Source: Parapedobacter tibetensis | GTDB lineage: Bacteria > Bacteroidota > Bacteroidia > Sphingobacteriales > Sphingobacteriaceae | Direction: 5' to 3' | DNA: 64,000 nt | NCBI RefSeq assembly: GCF_024704835.1 | Contig: NZ_JAMXBE010000009.1 | Span: forward strand, 154,779-218,778 | Shown: in pieces, positions 6,654-15,383 of the stretch | Layout of the letters: every line of letters starts with the position of its first letter | How positions within the stretch are numbered: position 1 is the first letter of the stretch | The notes under the pieces: generated by a model | Told to the model about the DNA's origin: nothing | The model's database searches: none | The model's input: the letters and a program-made list of their open reading frames with translations, nothing else | Made by a program: the position numbers and the translations under genes

Positions 6654-9242
6654 ATGAAAAAAAACACGTTGATGAAACAAACGATCGCTGTCAAATCCTT
6701 GATTTTTTTAATTGCATTCGCTCCGTTCATCGGCCACGGCTCGGTAACTGAAATGAACTTGACACACCGCCTAGCCATCGCGCAAACGGATACCACAGAT
6801 TCCACGGCCAAGAAAGCTGACGAAGAAAAGGAAGACGATGAGGGGAAAAAGCCGAAACCCTATAACAAAGTGATTACCAAAGGCGCGGTATCCCAACAGG
6901 GGCTTTTTGGCGTACATCTGGTGAAAGACCGCTATTATTTTGAGCTGCCAGACAGTTTACTAGACCGCGAATTGTTGGTGGTAACCCGGTTTATCAAAAC
7001 CCCGGACGGGGCGATGAAATATGGAGGGGAGCAAATCGGGGAGAAAACCATCACGTGGGAAAAGGCGCCGAGCGACAAAATCTTACTCCGCATCCAAACC
7101 CTGATCAATAGGGCAAGTGAAGATGATGCCATCGCGAAAGCGGTAAGCAGCTCAACGGTAACACCCATTGTTGCTGCTTTTGATATCAAAGCGCTTAGTG
7201 AGGATAAACAAGGATCCGTCATCGATGTGACGGATTTCATCAATGGTGATAACCCGCTATTTTCGCTCAGTGCCAGCCAGAAGGAAAGCCTGAAACTGAC
7301 CGCATTGGAGAAGGATAAATCGTATATTAAAAACATAGCGACCTACCCGATCAACACGGAAATCAAGACCGTGAAGACCTACAAGGCCAAAACAGGCGAT
7401 AGTGGCGGCAGTAGCCTCGCGGCGGCGGCGCTGGCTGGTGTGGTAACGCTAGAGATCAACAATTCGATCATCTTATTGCCGGAAGAGCCGATGGAAAAGC
7501 GGTATTTCGACCCACGGGTTGGATATTTTGCAAGCTCGTATTATGAATATGGCGATGACCAACAACGGGTAAACCGGCAGACAGTCATCCACCGCTGGCG
7601 ATTGGAACCGAAGGCGGAAGATCTGGAAAAATGGAAACGGGGCGAGCTGGTGGAGCCAACCAAACCGATTGTCTTTTATATCGACCCGGCTACACCGAAG
7701 AAATGGCGCCCCTATTTGATTGAGGGCATCAATGACTGGCAAGGTGCATTTGAGCAAGCCGGATTTAAAAATGCCATAGTTGGAAAGGAATGGCCGGAGA
7801 ATGACTCGACCATGAGTCTGGAAGATGCCCGCTTTTCGGTGATCCGGTATTATGCATCGCCTATACCCAATGCCTACGGACCGAATGTGGCCGATCCGCG
7901 TAGCGGAGAGATTTTGGAAAGCCACATCGGATGGTATCACAACGTGATGAACCTCTTGCGCAATTGGTATATGATCCAGGCTGGGGCTATAGACCCAAGG
8001 GCACGGCGGTTGACGTTTAGTAACGAACTGATGGGGCAGCTGATCCGCTTCGTCTCTTCGCACGAGGTAGGACATACGTTGGGGCTCCGCCACAACATGG
8101 GCGCCAGCCATGCTACCCCTGTAGAAAAATTGCGCGATCCGGAGTGGCTCAAACGTTACGGGCATACCAGCTCCATCATGGATTATGCGCGGTTTAATTA
8201 TGTGGCCTAACCGGAAGATGGCGTAAACCCGGAGAATCTTATGCCCCGGATCAATGATTACGACAAATGGGCCATCCAATGGGGATACAGCCGATTACCG
8301 CAGGAGATGAATGCCGATGAGGAGCGGGCATACCTGAGTAAATTGGTTACGGATAGCGTGGCGGCTAATCCCCGGCTCTGGTTTGGCGGGGAAGGCCGGG
8401 ATTTTGACCCCCGGTCGCAAACCGAAGACCTGGGCGACAATGCGGTACAGGCAAGTGCCTATGGCATTGAAAACCTAAAACGGATTGTGCCTGAACTGGT
8501 CGAATGGTCAAAAGGGGATAGCTGGGATACCTATGAAAACCTCGATGAAGTGTACAACGCAGCCGTCAGCCAATACAACCGGTACATCAATCATGTGTTG
8601 AAAAGTATCGGCGGCGTTTATATATCGCCCCAAACCACTGCAGAAGGAGGGGATGTGTATGGATCCGTAGCCAAAGTGCAGCAAAAGGAAGCGCTTGAAT
8701 TTTTAGACACCCACCTTTTTCATGAACCGACATGGCTCATCGATACGGATATTCTGAACAAGGTTGCATCGCCAAAGGCTAAGCATGCGGTGAACCAGGA
8801 GGTAGAGGGGACTTTGCTCACCCTGCTGGGTGGTAGCCGGTTCAGCCGGATGATGTTCATTGCGGAGCGCTACCCCAATCAAGACCCCTACCGACCGGAG
8901 GAATATTTGGCAGATATTCACCGCATGGTCTGGAAAGAGCTGGGCAGCCGGGAGGCGATAGATACCTATCGCAGACATCTCCAAAAAACGTATGTGTCGA
9001 ATATGATTGCCCTGTATAATCCCAAAAATAGCGGCGGTGATCTCCAAAGCCTGATGGCTGGCTTGGCCAGTGGGTATACTTCGAACACGGATGTACGTTC
9101 TTTGGCACTGGCAGACTTGCTTACGCTGCACCGCGAACTCAAACGCGCCATCCCACGTACGAAAGATGCCGTGACCAAAGCACATTACCACTATTTGCTG
9201 CGCGAAATCGATACGGTCATCAACACACATTCAACTTCGTAG
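6654..9242 (+). pseudogene. Secreted zinc metalloprotease (DUF5117/DUF4953 type) split by one stop
   Basis: One continuous frame of about 862 codons interrupted by a single TAA at 8208-8210. It has a signal peptide (MKQTIAVKSLIFLIAFAPF), an N-terminal DUF5118/DUF5117-type beta region, and the extended zinc motif HEVGHTLGLRH at residues 470-480, with the Met-turn SIMDYARF just before the stop. After the stop the frame resumes PEDGVNPENLMPRINDYDKW and runs 333 codons from ATG 8241. In intact relatives the junction reads Tyr-Val-Ala-Gln-Pro-Glu-Asp, so a CAA-to-TAA change would explain it. The first ORF alone (518 aa) keeps the zinc ligands but loses the C-terminal domain. A strong terminator follows at 9270. 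Confidence 0.85.
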
Positions 9243-9269
9243 ATGACCGAACCTTCTAATTGAATCATC

Positions 9270-9303
9270 AAAAATCCCCGGTCATGTACAGCCGGGGATT
9301 TTT
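9270..9303 (+). terminator. Rho-independent terminator after the metalloprotease
   Basis: A 12-bp perfect stem (aaaaatccccgg / ccggggattttt) around a 10-base loop, with a T-run in the 3' arm, 28 bases after the stop codon. The A/T symmetry means it could also work for minus-strand transcripts. Confidence 0.8.
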
Positions 9304-9318
9304 CAGTTAACCATTGTC

Positions 9319-9462
9319 CTACAGAATAACCAGCGTAAGGTGGAATACGCCATCTTCAGCCGTACACACCAGCTAGCCGTTCATTCTGGCCGCACGTTGC
9401 CCCATACTTCTCAAGCCATGGCCACCCTGCTTGTCACCCATTTGACCGTAGTTATAATTCGC
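9319..9462 (-). pseudogene. C-terminal relic of a NarL-type sensor histidine kinase
   Basis: Minus-strand reading gives GDKQGGHGLRSMGQRAARMN-G-stop-LVCTAEDGVFHLTLVIL. 'GHGLRSM.QRA..mNG.L' is the G2 box and following helix of HATPase_c domains in HisKA_3-type kinases (compare GMGIKNMKERIANLNG in the intact kinase at 59.1 kb). A TAG (probably from CAG) interrupts the frame after NG, and a TAA closes it upstream, so only about 47 codons of recognisable kinase remain. The interval 9243-9605 otherwise holds only the terminator, the promoter and the hairpin listed here. Confidence 0.65.
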
Positions 9463-9498
9463 GATTTATTCCCATTCCTTGTCTTTATTCTTCAGTGT

Positions 9499-9530
9499 TT
9501 TGGCTTCCTGGGAGAATGGTGTTATATTTG
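9499..9530 (+). promoter_or_regulatory. Canonical Bacteroidetes promoter of the ABC module
   Basis: TTTG at 9499-9502, a 20-base spacer, then TATATTTG at 9523-9530 (exact TAnnTTTG). Transcription should start near 9537, directly at the foot of a long hairpin. An ATG at 9537, in frame with the membrane gene, would be leaderless. Confidence 0.6.
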
Positions 9531-9539
9531 CGATAGATG

Positions 9540-9583
9540 CAAAGGCTGATTGCCGGCCTCGTGAGGCTGGCAATCAGCCTTTG
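9540..9583 (+). promoter_or_regulatory. 20-bp hairpin at predicted mRNA 5' end
   Basis: Arms 9540-9554 and 9569-9583 pair perfectly (caaaggctgattgcc / ggcaatcagcctttg). Five more inner pairs, one of them G-U, close a 4-base loop (cgtg), giving about 20 pairs in all. No T-run follows on either strand, so it is not an ordinary terminator. It lies 9 bases past the -7 box and 22 bases before the preferred ATG at 9606. Confidence 0.6.
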
Positions 9584-9605
9584 GCATAGTTCATTTACAG
9601 ACCCA

Positions 9606-9947
9606 ATGAATCTCCGAAATAAGGATAACACCAAGTTATTAATTGTATATTGGAAATACTTTAAAACAATAATTTTTCTCAATATCGCCCTATCTGTTTT
9701 TATGACCCTATATACGAATCGACAATTATCGGCAAATATGTTTGTCTTAATCCCCTTTATTTTGTCCTTAAAACTACTGGGTTATGTGTTGTCGGTCGTT
9801 TTAGAATTTGTGTTTTATGAGAACCATCGGAAGGCCCTGTTCTACAATCTTCAATTGCCGTACAGAAAACTATTCTCCTTCATTTTTTTAGTTGACTTTA
9901 TCGTCTTTCTCGCAATTATCTCCATATGGACAGTCCTAGTGAATTAA
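9606..9947 (+). CDS. Small membrane subunit next to ABC ATPase
   Basis: 113 residues from ATG 9606, with three to four hydrophobic segments (about residues 20-38, 43-66 and 88-112) and basic loops. It has no transporter family signature that I recognise. Its 3' end overlaps the ABC ATPase start by 22 bases, implying translational coupling, so it is the likely membrane partner of that ATPase. An in-frame ATG at 9537 would add 23 residues encoded by the hairpin, which makes it the less likely start. Confidence 0.7.
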   Translation: MNLRNKDNTKLLIVYWKYFKTIIFLNIALSVFMTLYTNRQLSANMFVLIPFILSLKLLGYVLSVVLEFVFYENHRKALFYNLQLPYRKLFSFIFLVDFIVFLAIISIWTVLVN

Positions 9948-10591
9948 TCATCGATAGTGCGCAGTGTAGATTTGGGAATAGAAACGTCTTGAATGCTGTT
10001 TTTTTAAACTGCGGACTTGGGGAAATTGTCGGCGTTTTGGGAAGGAACGGTTCGGGAAAATCAGTATTACTGAAAATGATATTTGGCATTGAAAAAGGAC
10101 AATTCAAGCACCTCACCATCAATGGCAAGATCGTAAAAAAAGCCTTTTTGACGGGTCAAGTCGGTTACCTTCCGCAAAAGCGTTTGTTGCCATCAAGTTC
10201 TAAGGTTGGTTTTGCAGTCAACATGTTGACCACTGTCTATAGGGATGATTTGCTTCAAAATGAGCATGTAAAAAGGCATCTAAACGATAAGATGGGGGAT
10301 TTGTCCGGTGGTTTGGCAAGATTAATAGAGGGACTCATCATCCTTTACGGAGATCCTCCGTTTGTTTTGCTCGATGAGCCATTTCTTCATCTCGAACCGA
10401 TGCTCAAACTCCTATTTATTGACGAAATAGATAAGTTTAAAGCAAAAAAAGGGATCATAATAACGGACCATAGTTACAGAGACATATTGGGCATAAGTGA
10501 TCGAATAGTATTAATCCATAATGGAAGCAACTATCAAATTCAAAAGGAAGAAGATTTGATTACACATGGATATGTTCCTGATGTACTATGA
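9926..10591 (+). CDS. ABC transporter ATP-binding protein
   Basis: 221 residues, a single nucleotide-binding domain with Walker A GRNGSGKS (39-46), Q-loop GYLPQ (about 87), signature LSGGLARL (about 128), Walker B FVLLDEP and H-loop IITDHSY. It powers a transporter at the inner membrane, presumably with the small membrane protein encoded just upstream. Compact ATPases of this kind, with the ending 'DISDRIVLlhNG....i..eedLi.hGY.P', are frequent in Bacteroidota next to small membrane proteins, often with unknown or peptide cargo. The stop overlaps (ATGA) the start of a 24-codon ORF. The substrate cannot be inferred. Confidence 0.85.
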   Translation: MDSPSELIIDSAQCRFGNRNVLNAVFLNCGLGEIVGVLGRNGSGKSVLLKMIFGIEKGQFKHLTINGKIVKKAFLTGQVGYLPQKRLLPSSSKVGFAVNMLTTVYRDDLLQNEHVKRHLNDKMGDLSGGLARLIEGLIILYGDPPFVLLDEPFLHLEPMLKLLFIDEIDKFKAKKGIIITDHSYRDILGISDRIVLIHNGSNYQIQKEEDLITHGYVPDVL

Positions 10592-10798
10592 ATTATTCAA
10601 AGAAATTTATAGCTTTGTGGTATACAAGGATCTCAACTATCAATACAATTTTAAATAAATAACGCCTTAATTACGTGTAGTTTAAATTCAGCAAACAAGA
10701 GTGCTTTTCTTGCCGTGATTGCATTTTTAACACTTATTGTGTTTCCTAAGGGTGAAGCTAAAGGCGAAAGCTTAGCATATCAGCCATCTGTTAAATGA
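10588..10798 (+). pseudogene. Frameshifted short ORF behind the ABC gene
   Basis: An ATG overlapping the ABC stop (ATGA) begins MNYSKKFIALWYTRISTINT and ends at TAA 10660-10662. In the +1 frame, from 10655 to TGA 10796-10798, coding-like sequence continues: NSANKSAFLAVIAFLTLIVF followed by PKGEAKGESLAYQPSVK, a hydrophobic segment with a polar tail. One frameshift would join them into about 70 residues with one membrane segment. It could be a decayed third component or cargo of the ABC module, or just the 24-residue peptide plus chance sequence. Bases 10799-10940 hold no feature that I can support. Confidence 0.35.
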
Positions 10799-10943
10799 AC
10801 CTCACTGCCTTTATTTTTATACGGCCCGTATTCATTAACATCCGTGCCCCTTTACATGCAAAAGCGGTTGATTTTCGAAACCAGCACACGCCAATCCGCC
10901 AATCCATTCATTTCATTATCCGGATGTTTGTGAGTGACTATTG

Positions 10944-11936
10944 ATGGTTATGGAGAATCCGACAAAATTATTCAAGTATACAGGATGGCTATCCGGCCTG
11001 ACCTTGACAGTAACGTTGGCATGTCAGCAGCCCACCGACAACCAAACGGAAGCGCCTCCCGCACCTGCCTCAACACAGGCGGCAGCTGGCACCACCTCCC
11101 TGAAAAGCGATCTCCGCCCTGGCGAGCCGCTCAAACTTGGAAAAGTATACACCGATACGGTGACGTTTGTGGACTTCAATGACGACGGCGATTATTTCCT
11201 GTTCAATGTGGAAAAGGCGCAGGATACGGTGTGGTTAATCTACCAGGATGAACACAATTTCGTGCGGGGCGACCGGCTGGCCATCCAATGGGAGATGGAC
11301 AGCATGTACTTCGCCGGAGATCCTGAAGAATTGGATTTTACCGAGAGGTTGGTATCTGCTTCCCTTTTAGAACCCCTGAAGCTGGAAAACCGTACTGTGA
11401 AATTCCTGTGGCGGGAAGATCGATTTAACGAAGAGTTCAACACAACAATCAATACCATCGTGCTGGATGAAAGCTATGCCAAAACCATCACCGACCCGGA
11501 GAAGGCGGCACTGGGTTACGTAGCCACCTTCATCGGCAACGAATGCAGCTGGGATGGAAAAGCCACTTCGTCCCGCAGTAACCTGAAGTGCAAAATCCTG
11601 ACGGCCCTTAATTTAGGTTACCAGTGCTCCAATACCCATCTCGGCTTCCTCCGGCACTGGTTCCGGAACGACAGCGCCGTGTTGAAAAAGCTCGAAAACT
11701 GCCCGACTATCCCTGATGGCGCCACCATGCAGGAAACATTCGACAGCATCGGTCTCACCGTGAGCGGCGATGAGATCGTGGTCGCCTACACGGTAACAGG
11801 CGTCAACATGCAGCGAGGCAAAAGCTGGGTCTGGAACGCCAAGGAGTATTTTGTTTACCGGGATAACCGCCTACAGCTGGTCAAATCCGAAAAATCTGAG
11901 CCGGAGGTGGAGGATTTTGAAATGCAAGAAAATTAA
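10944..11936 (+). CDS. Hypothetical lipoprotein co-transcribed with a thioredoxin
   Basis: About 330 residues. A hydrophobic segment (YTGWLSGLTLTVTLAC) ends in a lipobox Cys and is followed by a Thr/Ala/Pro-rich linker. A DFNDDGDYFLFNVEKAQDT segment resembles an Asp-rich calcium loop, and the C-terminal half has four Cys that could pair (ECSWDG, LKCKIL, QCSNTH, NCPTIP). No family is recognised. ATGs at 10944 and 10950 are both possible starts. The thioredoxin-like gene follows after 2 bases, so the pair is an operon, and a Cys-rich lipoprotein may be its redox client; that link is inference. Confidence 0.75.
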   Translation: MVMENPTKLFKYTGWLSGLTLTVTLACQQPTDNQTEAPPAPASTQAAAGTTSLKSDLRPGEPLKLGKVYTDTVTFVDFNDDGDYFLFNVEKAQDTVWLIYQDEHNFVRGDRLAIQWEMDSMYFAGDPEELDFTERLVSASLLEPLKLENRTVKFLWREDRFNEEFNTTINTIVLDESYAKTITDPEKAALGYVATFIGNECSWDGKATSSRSNLKCKILTALNLGYQCSNTHLGFLRHWFRNDSAVLKKLENCPTIPDGATMQETFDSIGLTVSGDEIVVAYTVTGVNMQRGKSWVWNAKEYFVYRDNRLQLVKSEKSEPEVEDFEMQEN

Positions 11937-11938
11937 AA

Positions 11939-13441
11939 ATGAAACATACCATTCTTCATATCATTTTGTCCGTCTGCTTGACAGGAGTCGGATATGCACA
12001 GCAACTCAAAAGCGATGTTGTAATTACCGGTCAGATCATTGGTGCCATTCCTAACATCGTCGAATTCACTGTACCCGTAAACGGGATCAACTATTTCGGA
12101 TTTGAAGACGCTGTATCTGTGGACAGCACGGGTGGCTTCCGACTGTCCGTCAACATGGATCGACCGGCTATCATCGAATTATCCAAAGGTTATACTTCTT
12201 ACGGCAGCATCATCGCCATGCCGGGAGCGACGTATGAAGTCGCCATCGATCACAGGAAGGAAAAACCCACGATCATTGTGCATGGACAGGATGAAGCCGG
12301 GCAGGCGCTGTATAATCAATTACCCAACCGGAGCATGCCAATTGGAGATTTTGATGCTGGAGCAGCGCAATATCGGCAAGATTCCGTAGCAACCCAGATC
12401 GAGACGGGTATTAAACAACGCCTGAAAGCGGAACTCTTCCGATTTGACAGTTTGTTGGAGAAAAACCTCATTTCAGACGACTTTTACCATCTGGTAAAAA
12501 ATGATCGCACCTATTTCTATTATGGCGTACAGGGCACCGTCGGATTTCTCAACAAGCTGTTGAGCCAACGTAATCAAAATGTAATGGATGAAGCCAGCTA
12601 CATCCCACTTTGGAGCAGCATCTTCGAAAAAGAGCCGGTTACCCATCCGGAGCTCCTCCGGTCGCCTTGGTTTTTCTACTACACCGAACTTTTTCTACGG
12701 TATCAGTATCTGATTGTAGAGTCCACATCCTTCGATACGTTAACCGCAGCACGCGAGCAAGGGGCTATCCATACACACAACATCCAAACGGCGATAAACC
12801 ACCTTCCTGAACCACAGCTGGAGTATTATTACGCTGCATACCTTTATTATAACGCCATTAACAGAAACTACGAAAAGGAACTGTTGACGCTATTTGAGCA
12901 ATTCAAAACCACCTATCCGCAGAGCAAATACACCGCTTTTATCGAACCGGAAATTATTCACATCATTGGCTTCCACGAAAAAAAAGAGCGATCAACCAAC
13001 CCGGAGATAAGGTTCCTCGAAAATCCGAGGGAAATGAACTCCCTTGCAGAGCTGGCCGGACAATTGGAAGGAAAGCAGTTTTATGTGGATGTTTGGGCAA
13101 CCTGGTGCAGCCCGTGCAAAGACGAGTTCCGGTATAACACCGAGCTGATTAGCCTCTTAAGAGACAAGAACATCATACCCATTTACATCTCTATTGACAA
13201 AAATGACAGGGCCGAATTATGGCACGACATGGTGCACTACTATGAACTTGAAGGATACCATATCCATGCAAATGACAGCCTGGTAGACGATCTGCTTCAG
13301 CTTCGTGGCGACGATCCCTTCACGATCCCTTGGCATTTTCTTGTGGATCAAGCTGGAACGATCGTCCGCAAATACGTTAACGGCCCTTCCAATATCGGCA
13401 AGCTGGCACAGGAACTGGATGGCGAGGCGGATCCGGATTAA
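11939..13441 (+). CDS. TlpA-like thioredoxin-domain protein (long, DUF4369-like N-terminus)
   Basis: 500 residues with a signal peptide (MKHTILHIILSVCLTGVGYA-Q). The N-terminal about 110 residues form a beta domain of DUF4369 type, the middle is helical, and the C-terminal thioredoxin domain has the active site WATWCSPCK at about residue 385 and a cis-Pro segment TIPWHFLVD. It should reside in the periplasm, probably reducing or resolving disulfides of exported proteins. It starts 2 bases after the Cys-rich lipoprotein gene. Bases 13442-13549 hold no gene. Confidence 0.85.
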   Translation: MKHTILHIILSVCLTGVGYAQQLKSDVVITGQIIGAIPNIVEFTVPVNGINYFGFEDAVSVDSTGGFRLSVNMDRPAIIELSKGYTSYGSIIAMPGATYEVAIDHRKEKPTIIVHGQDEAGQALYNQLPNRSMPIGDFDAGAAQYRQDSVATQIETGIKQRLKAELFRFDSLLEKNLISDDFYHLVKNDRTYFYYGVQGTVGFLNKLLSQRNQNVMDEASYIPLWSSIFEKEPVTHPELLRSPWFFYYTELFLRYQYLIVESTSFDTLTAAREQGAIHTHNIQTAINHLPEPQLEYYYAAYLYYNAINRNYEKELLTLFEQFKTTYPQSKYTAFIEPEIIHIIGFHEKKERSTNPEIRFLENPREMNSLAELAGQLEGKQFYVDVWATWCSPCKDEFRYNTELISLLRDKNIIPIYISIDKNDRAELWHDMVHYYELEGYHIHANDSLVDDLLQLRGDDPFTIPWHFLVDQAGTIVRKYVNGPSNIGKLAQELDGEADPD

Positions 13442-13549
13442 TGTCCACCTACTCTTTTCGCGGCTTTGGCTCAGGTTTGCGGTGAGTACCACAGTGCCGG
13501 GTATTAGCACGAACAACCGATAGGATGATCACGGCTCTATCCAAAGCCC

Positions 13550-14179
13550 TCAATACCGACCTTCCAGCGCCTCGTAATCTTCCGTTCTACCTTGTTCGCA
13601 GTAGAGCTCCAAGAGCTTGTTATACGAATTCACTCCACCGGATGAATGATCATTGACGGCTGATTTCCAAACCGCTTCCGCTTGTTCCAGATCATCCAGC
13701 TCATAGTAGGCCGTCCCCAAAATCCCTTTCACGTACACGTTGTCTTTGTTTTTCAGCAAGCATGCCACCGCATCTTCGTATCGCCCCAGCTCCACATAAG
13801 CCCACCCCAGCGGATAGACCTGCGTGGTATCCCCATCGTCCACCAAGGGTTTCAGGTAGGTAACCACATCATCATAGTTGTGGTCTTTCAGACTGGTATT
13901 GGCGAGATACGCTGTAGCTTTCCGGTCTCCCTTTTCATGTGCCATGTGGTAGTACTCCTTGGCCTTTTCGGGTTGTAGGTTGTTGCTATACAGCAAGGCG
14001 AGTTTGTTGATCGCCTCAAGGCTACCATCTTCAATAGCACGTTCGTATAAGGCAATCGCCTCACCCGTCTTACCCTGCCCGGCCAATCGGTCAGCCTTCG
14101 CTTCATCCGAGCCATTGCATGCAGCAGTTACTAGCGCAATCAAGGCGGCCACCCATGCACCATAGTGGAAACGCTTCAT
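13550..14179 (-). CDS. TPR/Sel1-repeat lipoprotein
   Basis: 209 residues from MKRFHYGAW (two earlier in-frame Met codons exist at 14194 and 14191). The signal ends at ALVTAAC, a lipobox. The rest is helical repeats: GKTGEAIALYERAIEDGSLE, KAKEYYHMAHEKGD, YEDAVACLLKN, DLEQAEAVWKSAV, typical of TPR/Sel1 scaffolds. It is presumably an outer-membrane-anchored binding protein of unknown partner. An exact TAnnTTTG box (14225-14218) lies upstream. Confidence 0.8.
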   Translation of the reverse strand: MKRFHYGAWVAALIALVTAACNGSDEAKADRLAGQGKTGEAIALYERAIEDGSLEAINKLALLYSNNLQPEKAKEYYHMAHEKGDRKATAYLANTSLKDHNYDDVVTYLKPLVDDGDTTQVYPLGWAYVELGRYEDAVACLLKNKDNVYVKGILGTAYYELDDLEQAEAVWKSAVNDHSSGGVNSYNKLLELYCEQGRTEDYEALEGRY

Positions 14180-14217
14180 TTTTAAACACATCATTTTAAT
14201 CGTTTTTTTTACGATAA

Positions 14218-14225
14218 CAAATATA
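14218..14225 (-). promoter_or_regulatory. -7 box TATATTTG for the TPR lipoprotein
   Basis: Exact TAnnTTTG on the minus strand, 38 bases before the ATG at 14179. A TTG lies 22 bases further upstream, slightly far for a -33 element. Confidence 0.5.
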
Positions 14226-14305
14226 AACCGGTAGCGCCCAAAGGTGACAAGTCTGATATAAATCCGTTGGGAACAGATTAAGAAACGTTACTGGATACAC
14301 GTACG

Positions 14306-15016
14306 CTATGTTGCTTCACACAGTTGCTTCAATGCCCGGTTCATCCCCCAGTCCTGCCCGTCCGGCAGCTTTTTCCAGTCGACATTTTTCAGCTCAATCC
14401 GCTGATCGACCGTTCCGTCCCACGCTGTCTTCAATCCCTGAGCATGCAATTTCTCCACAATCCGCTTGCCCAGTGCCACGGCTTTCCCGTCGTCTTGGGC
14501 GATGTCGTCAAAAGCCAAGAACAAATTCCGGATATCCGGATGGATGGCCCGTTGCAGATCTTGGGTATGGTAAAAGCAGAACCCCAATGGCTCGATATTT
14601 TTTGCCTTAAGTGCTTGGACGACTTCCCGCACATCGCTGATTCCATCCTGCTTGGTATATCCGGCTTGATGCAGTGCGATGATGCCCGCTCGGTTCAGCT
14701 CATCGAAAACGTGGGCTAACTTATCAAAGTCGGTCGGTCTCGTCCATAGCCTGCTCTCCAGTTGATAAGCCGCGTAGTGGGTTGAAATCAACGTCCGGAG
14801 CCACTGCTCGTCCAATTGCTCTTCGTTCTCAAAACCTGCCGCCCAGATGGCCTCTACGATTTCCTCCTCGTTTTTGAAACCGAACGTAATCTCCTCTTTA
14901 ATCAGTTGCAGCACTTCTTCCTGAAGTTGCTCATCCTCCGGTGCCGGAAAATCCTCCTTGTTGCTCGACCCGCCCTGCGGTCCATCCGGCTTCCTGAAAA
15001 AATCAAAAAATCCCAT
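14306..15016 (-). CDS. DUF6891 family protein
   Basis: 236 residues, cytoplasmic and acidic. A linker (FFRKPDGPQGGSSNKEDFPA) precedes the domain, which shows the family's features: EEIVEAIWAAGFENEEQLDE, a W near residue 92, a central DGISDVREVVQALKAK, GFCFYHTQDLQRAI, and a C-terminal GLKTAWDGTVDQRIEL. Members look like small-molecule or immunity-type proteins but have no known function. A TACCTTTG box is 20 bases upstream. Confidence 0.75.
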   Translation of the reverse strand: MGFFDFFRKPDGPQGGSSNKEDFPAPEDEQLQEEVLQLIKEEITFGFKNEEEIVEAIWAAGFENEEQLDEQWLRTLISTHYAAYQLESRLWTRPTDFDKLAHVFDELNRAGIIALHQAGYTKQDGISDVREVVQALKAKNIEPLGFCFYHTQDLQRAIHPDIRNLFLAFDDIAQDDGKAVALGKRIVEKLHAQGLKTAWDGTVDQRIELKNVDWKKLPDGQDWGMNRALKQLCEAT

Positions 15017-15035
15017 CGCGTTTTATTTGGTAGCC

Positions 15036-15043
15036 CAAAGGTA
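15036..15043 (-). promoter_or_regulatory. -7 box TACCTTTG for the DUF6891 gene
   Basis: Exact TAnnTTTG on the minus strand, 19 bases before the start codon of the DUF6891 gene. No clear -33 TTTG is seen. Confidence 0.5.
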
Positions 15044-15267
15044 AGCCGAATATGCATAAGTTATACGGTAGGTTTATATGTGTTGAGATGAATCGAGTAT
15101 TCGTGGCCTTGTGTTATCCCATAGGGCACGGCTGCCGGCAATGGGCAGCAAAGACCGACACATGATACAAACCGTTTTGGCGTTGTCTAACGCCAGACAT
15201 AAAACCGTTCCATGCCGGAACGGGTCCATGGAACGCCCGACGGGTTTGGGCCGATGCTGGAAGTAAA

Positions 15268-15383
15268 CCGGGTGTATTGCACCCGAACCCTATCCGGCGT
15301 GGGCAGAGTTCGGTGCGGCGTGGAACAATACCGTCCAGACGTCGAAACGAATTATCAATATCACGCTCCGTATTCTTTCTTGA
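15268..15383 (+). other. Coding-like relic in the 15017-15360 gap
   Basis: Within the 340-base gap, one plus-strand frame without a start codon reads PEPYPAWAEFGAAWNNTVQT then SKRIINITLRILS before a TGA. The regular alternation at the end resembles the last strand of a secreted or outer-membrane beta protein, so this may be the stump of a lost gene. The family is not recognised and chance is possible. The rest of the gap shows nothing else. Confidence 0.25.

Noticed and set aside
7473..8279. Long minus-strand frame (268 codons) opposite the metalloprotease
   Set aside because: It is the antisense shadow of the conserved zinc-protease region, has no family pattern, and spans the stop codon area only by chance.
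9340..9549. 69-codon plus-strand frame between the protease and the ABC module
   Set aside because: It is antisense to the recognisable histidine-kinase relic and ends in the promoter region.
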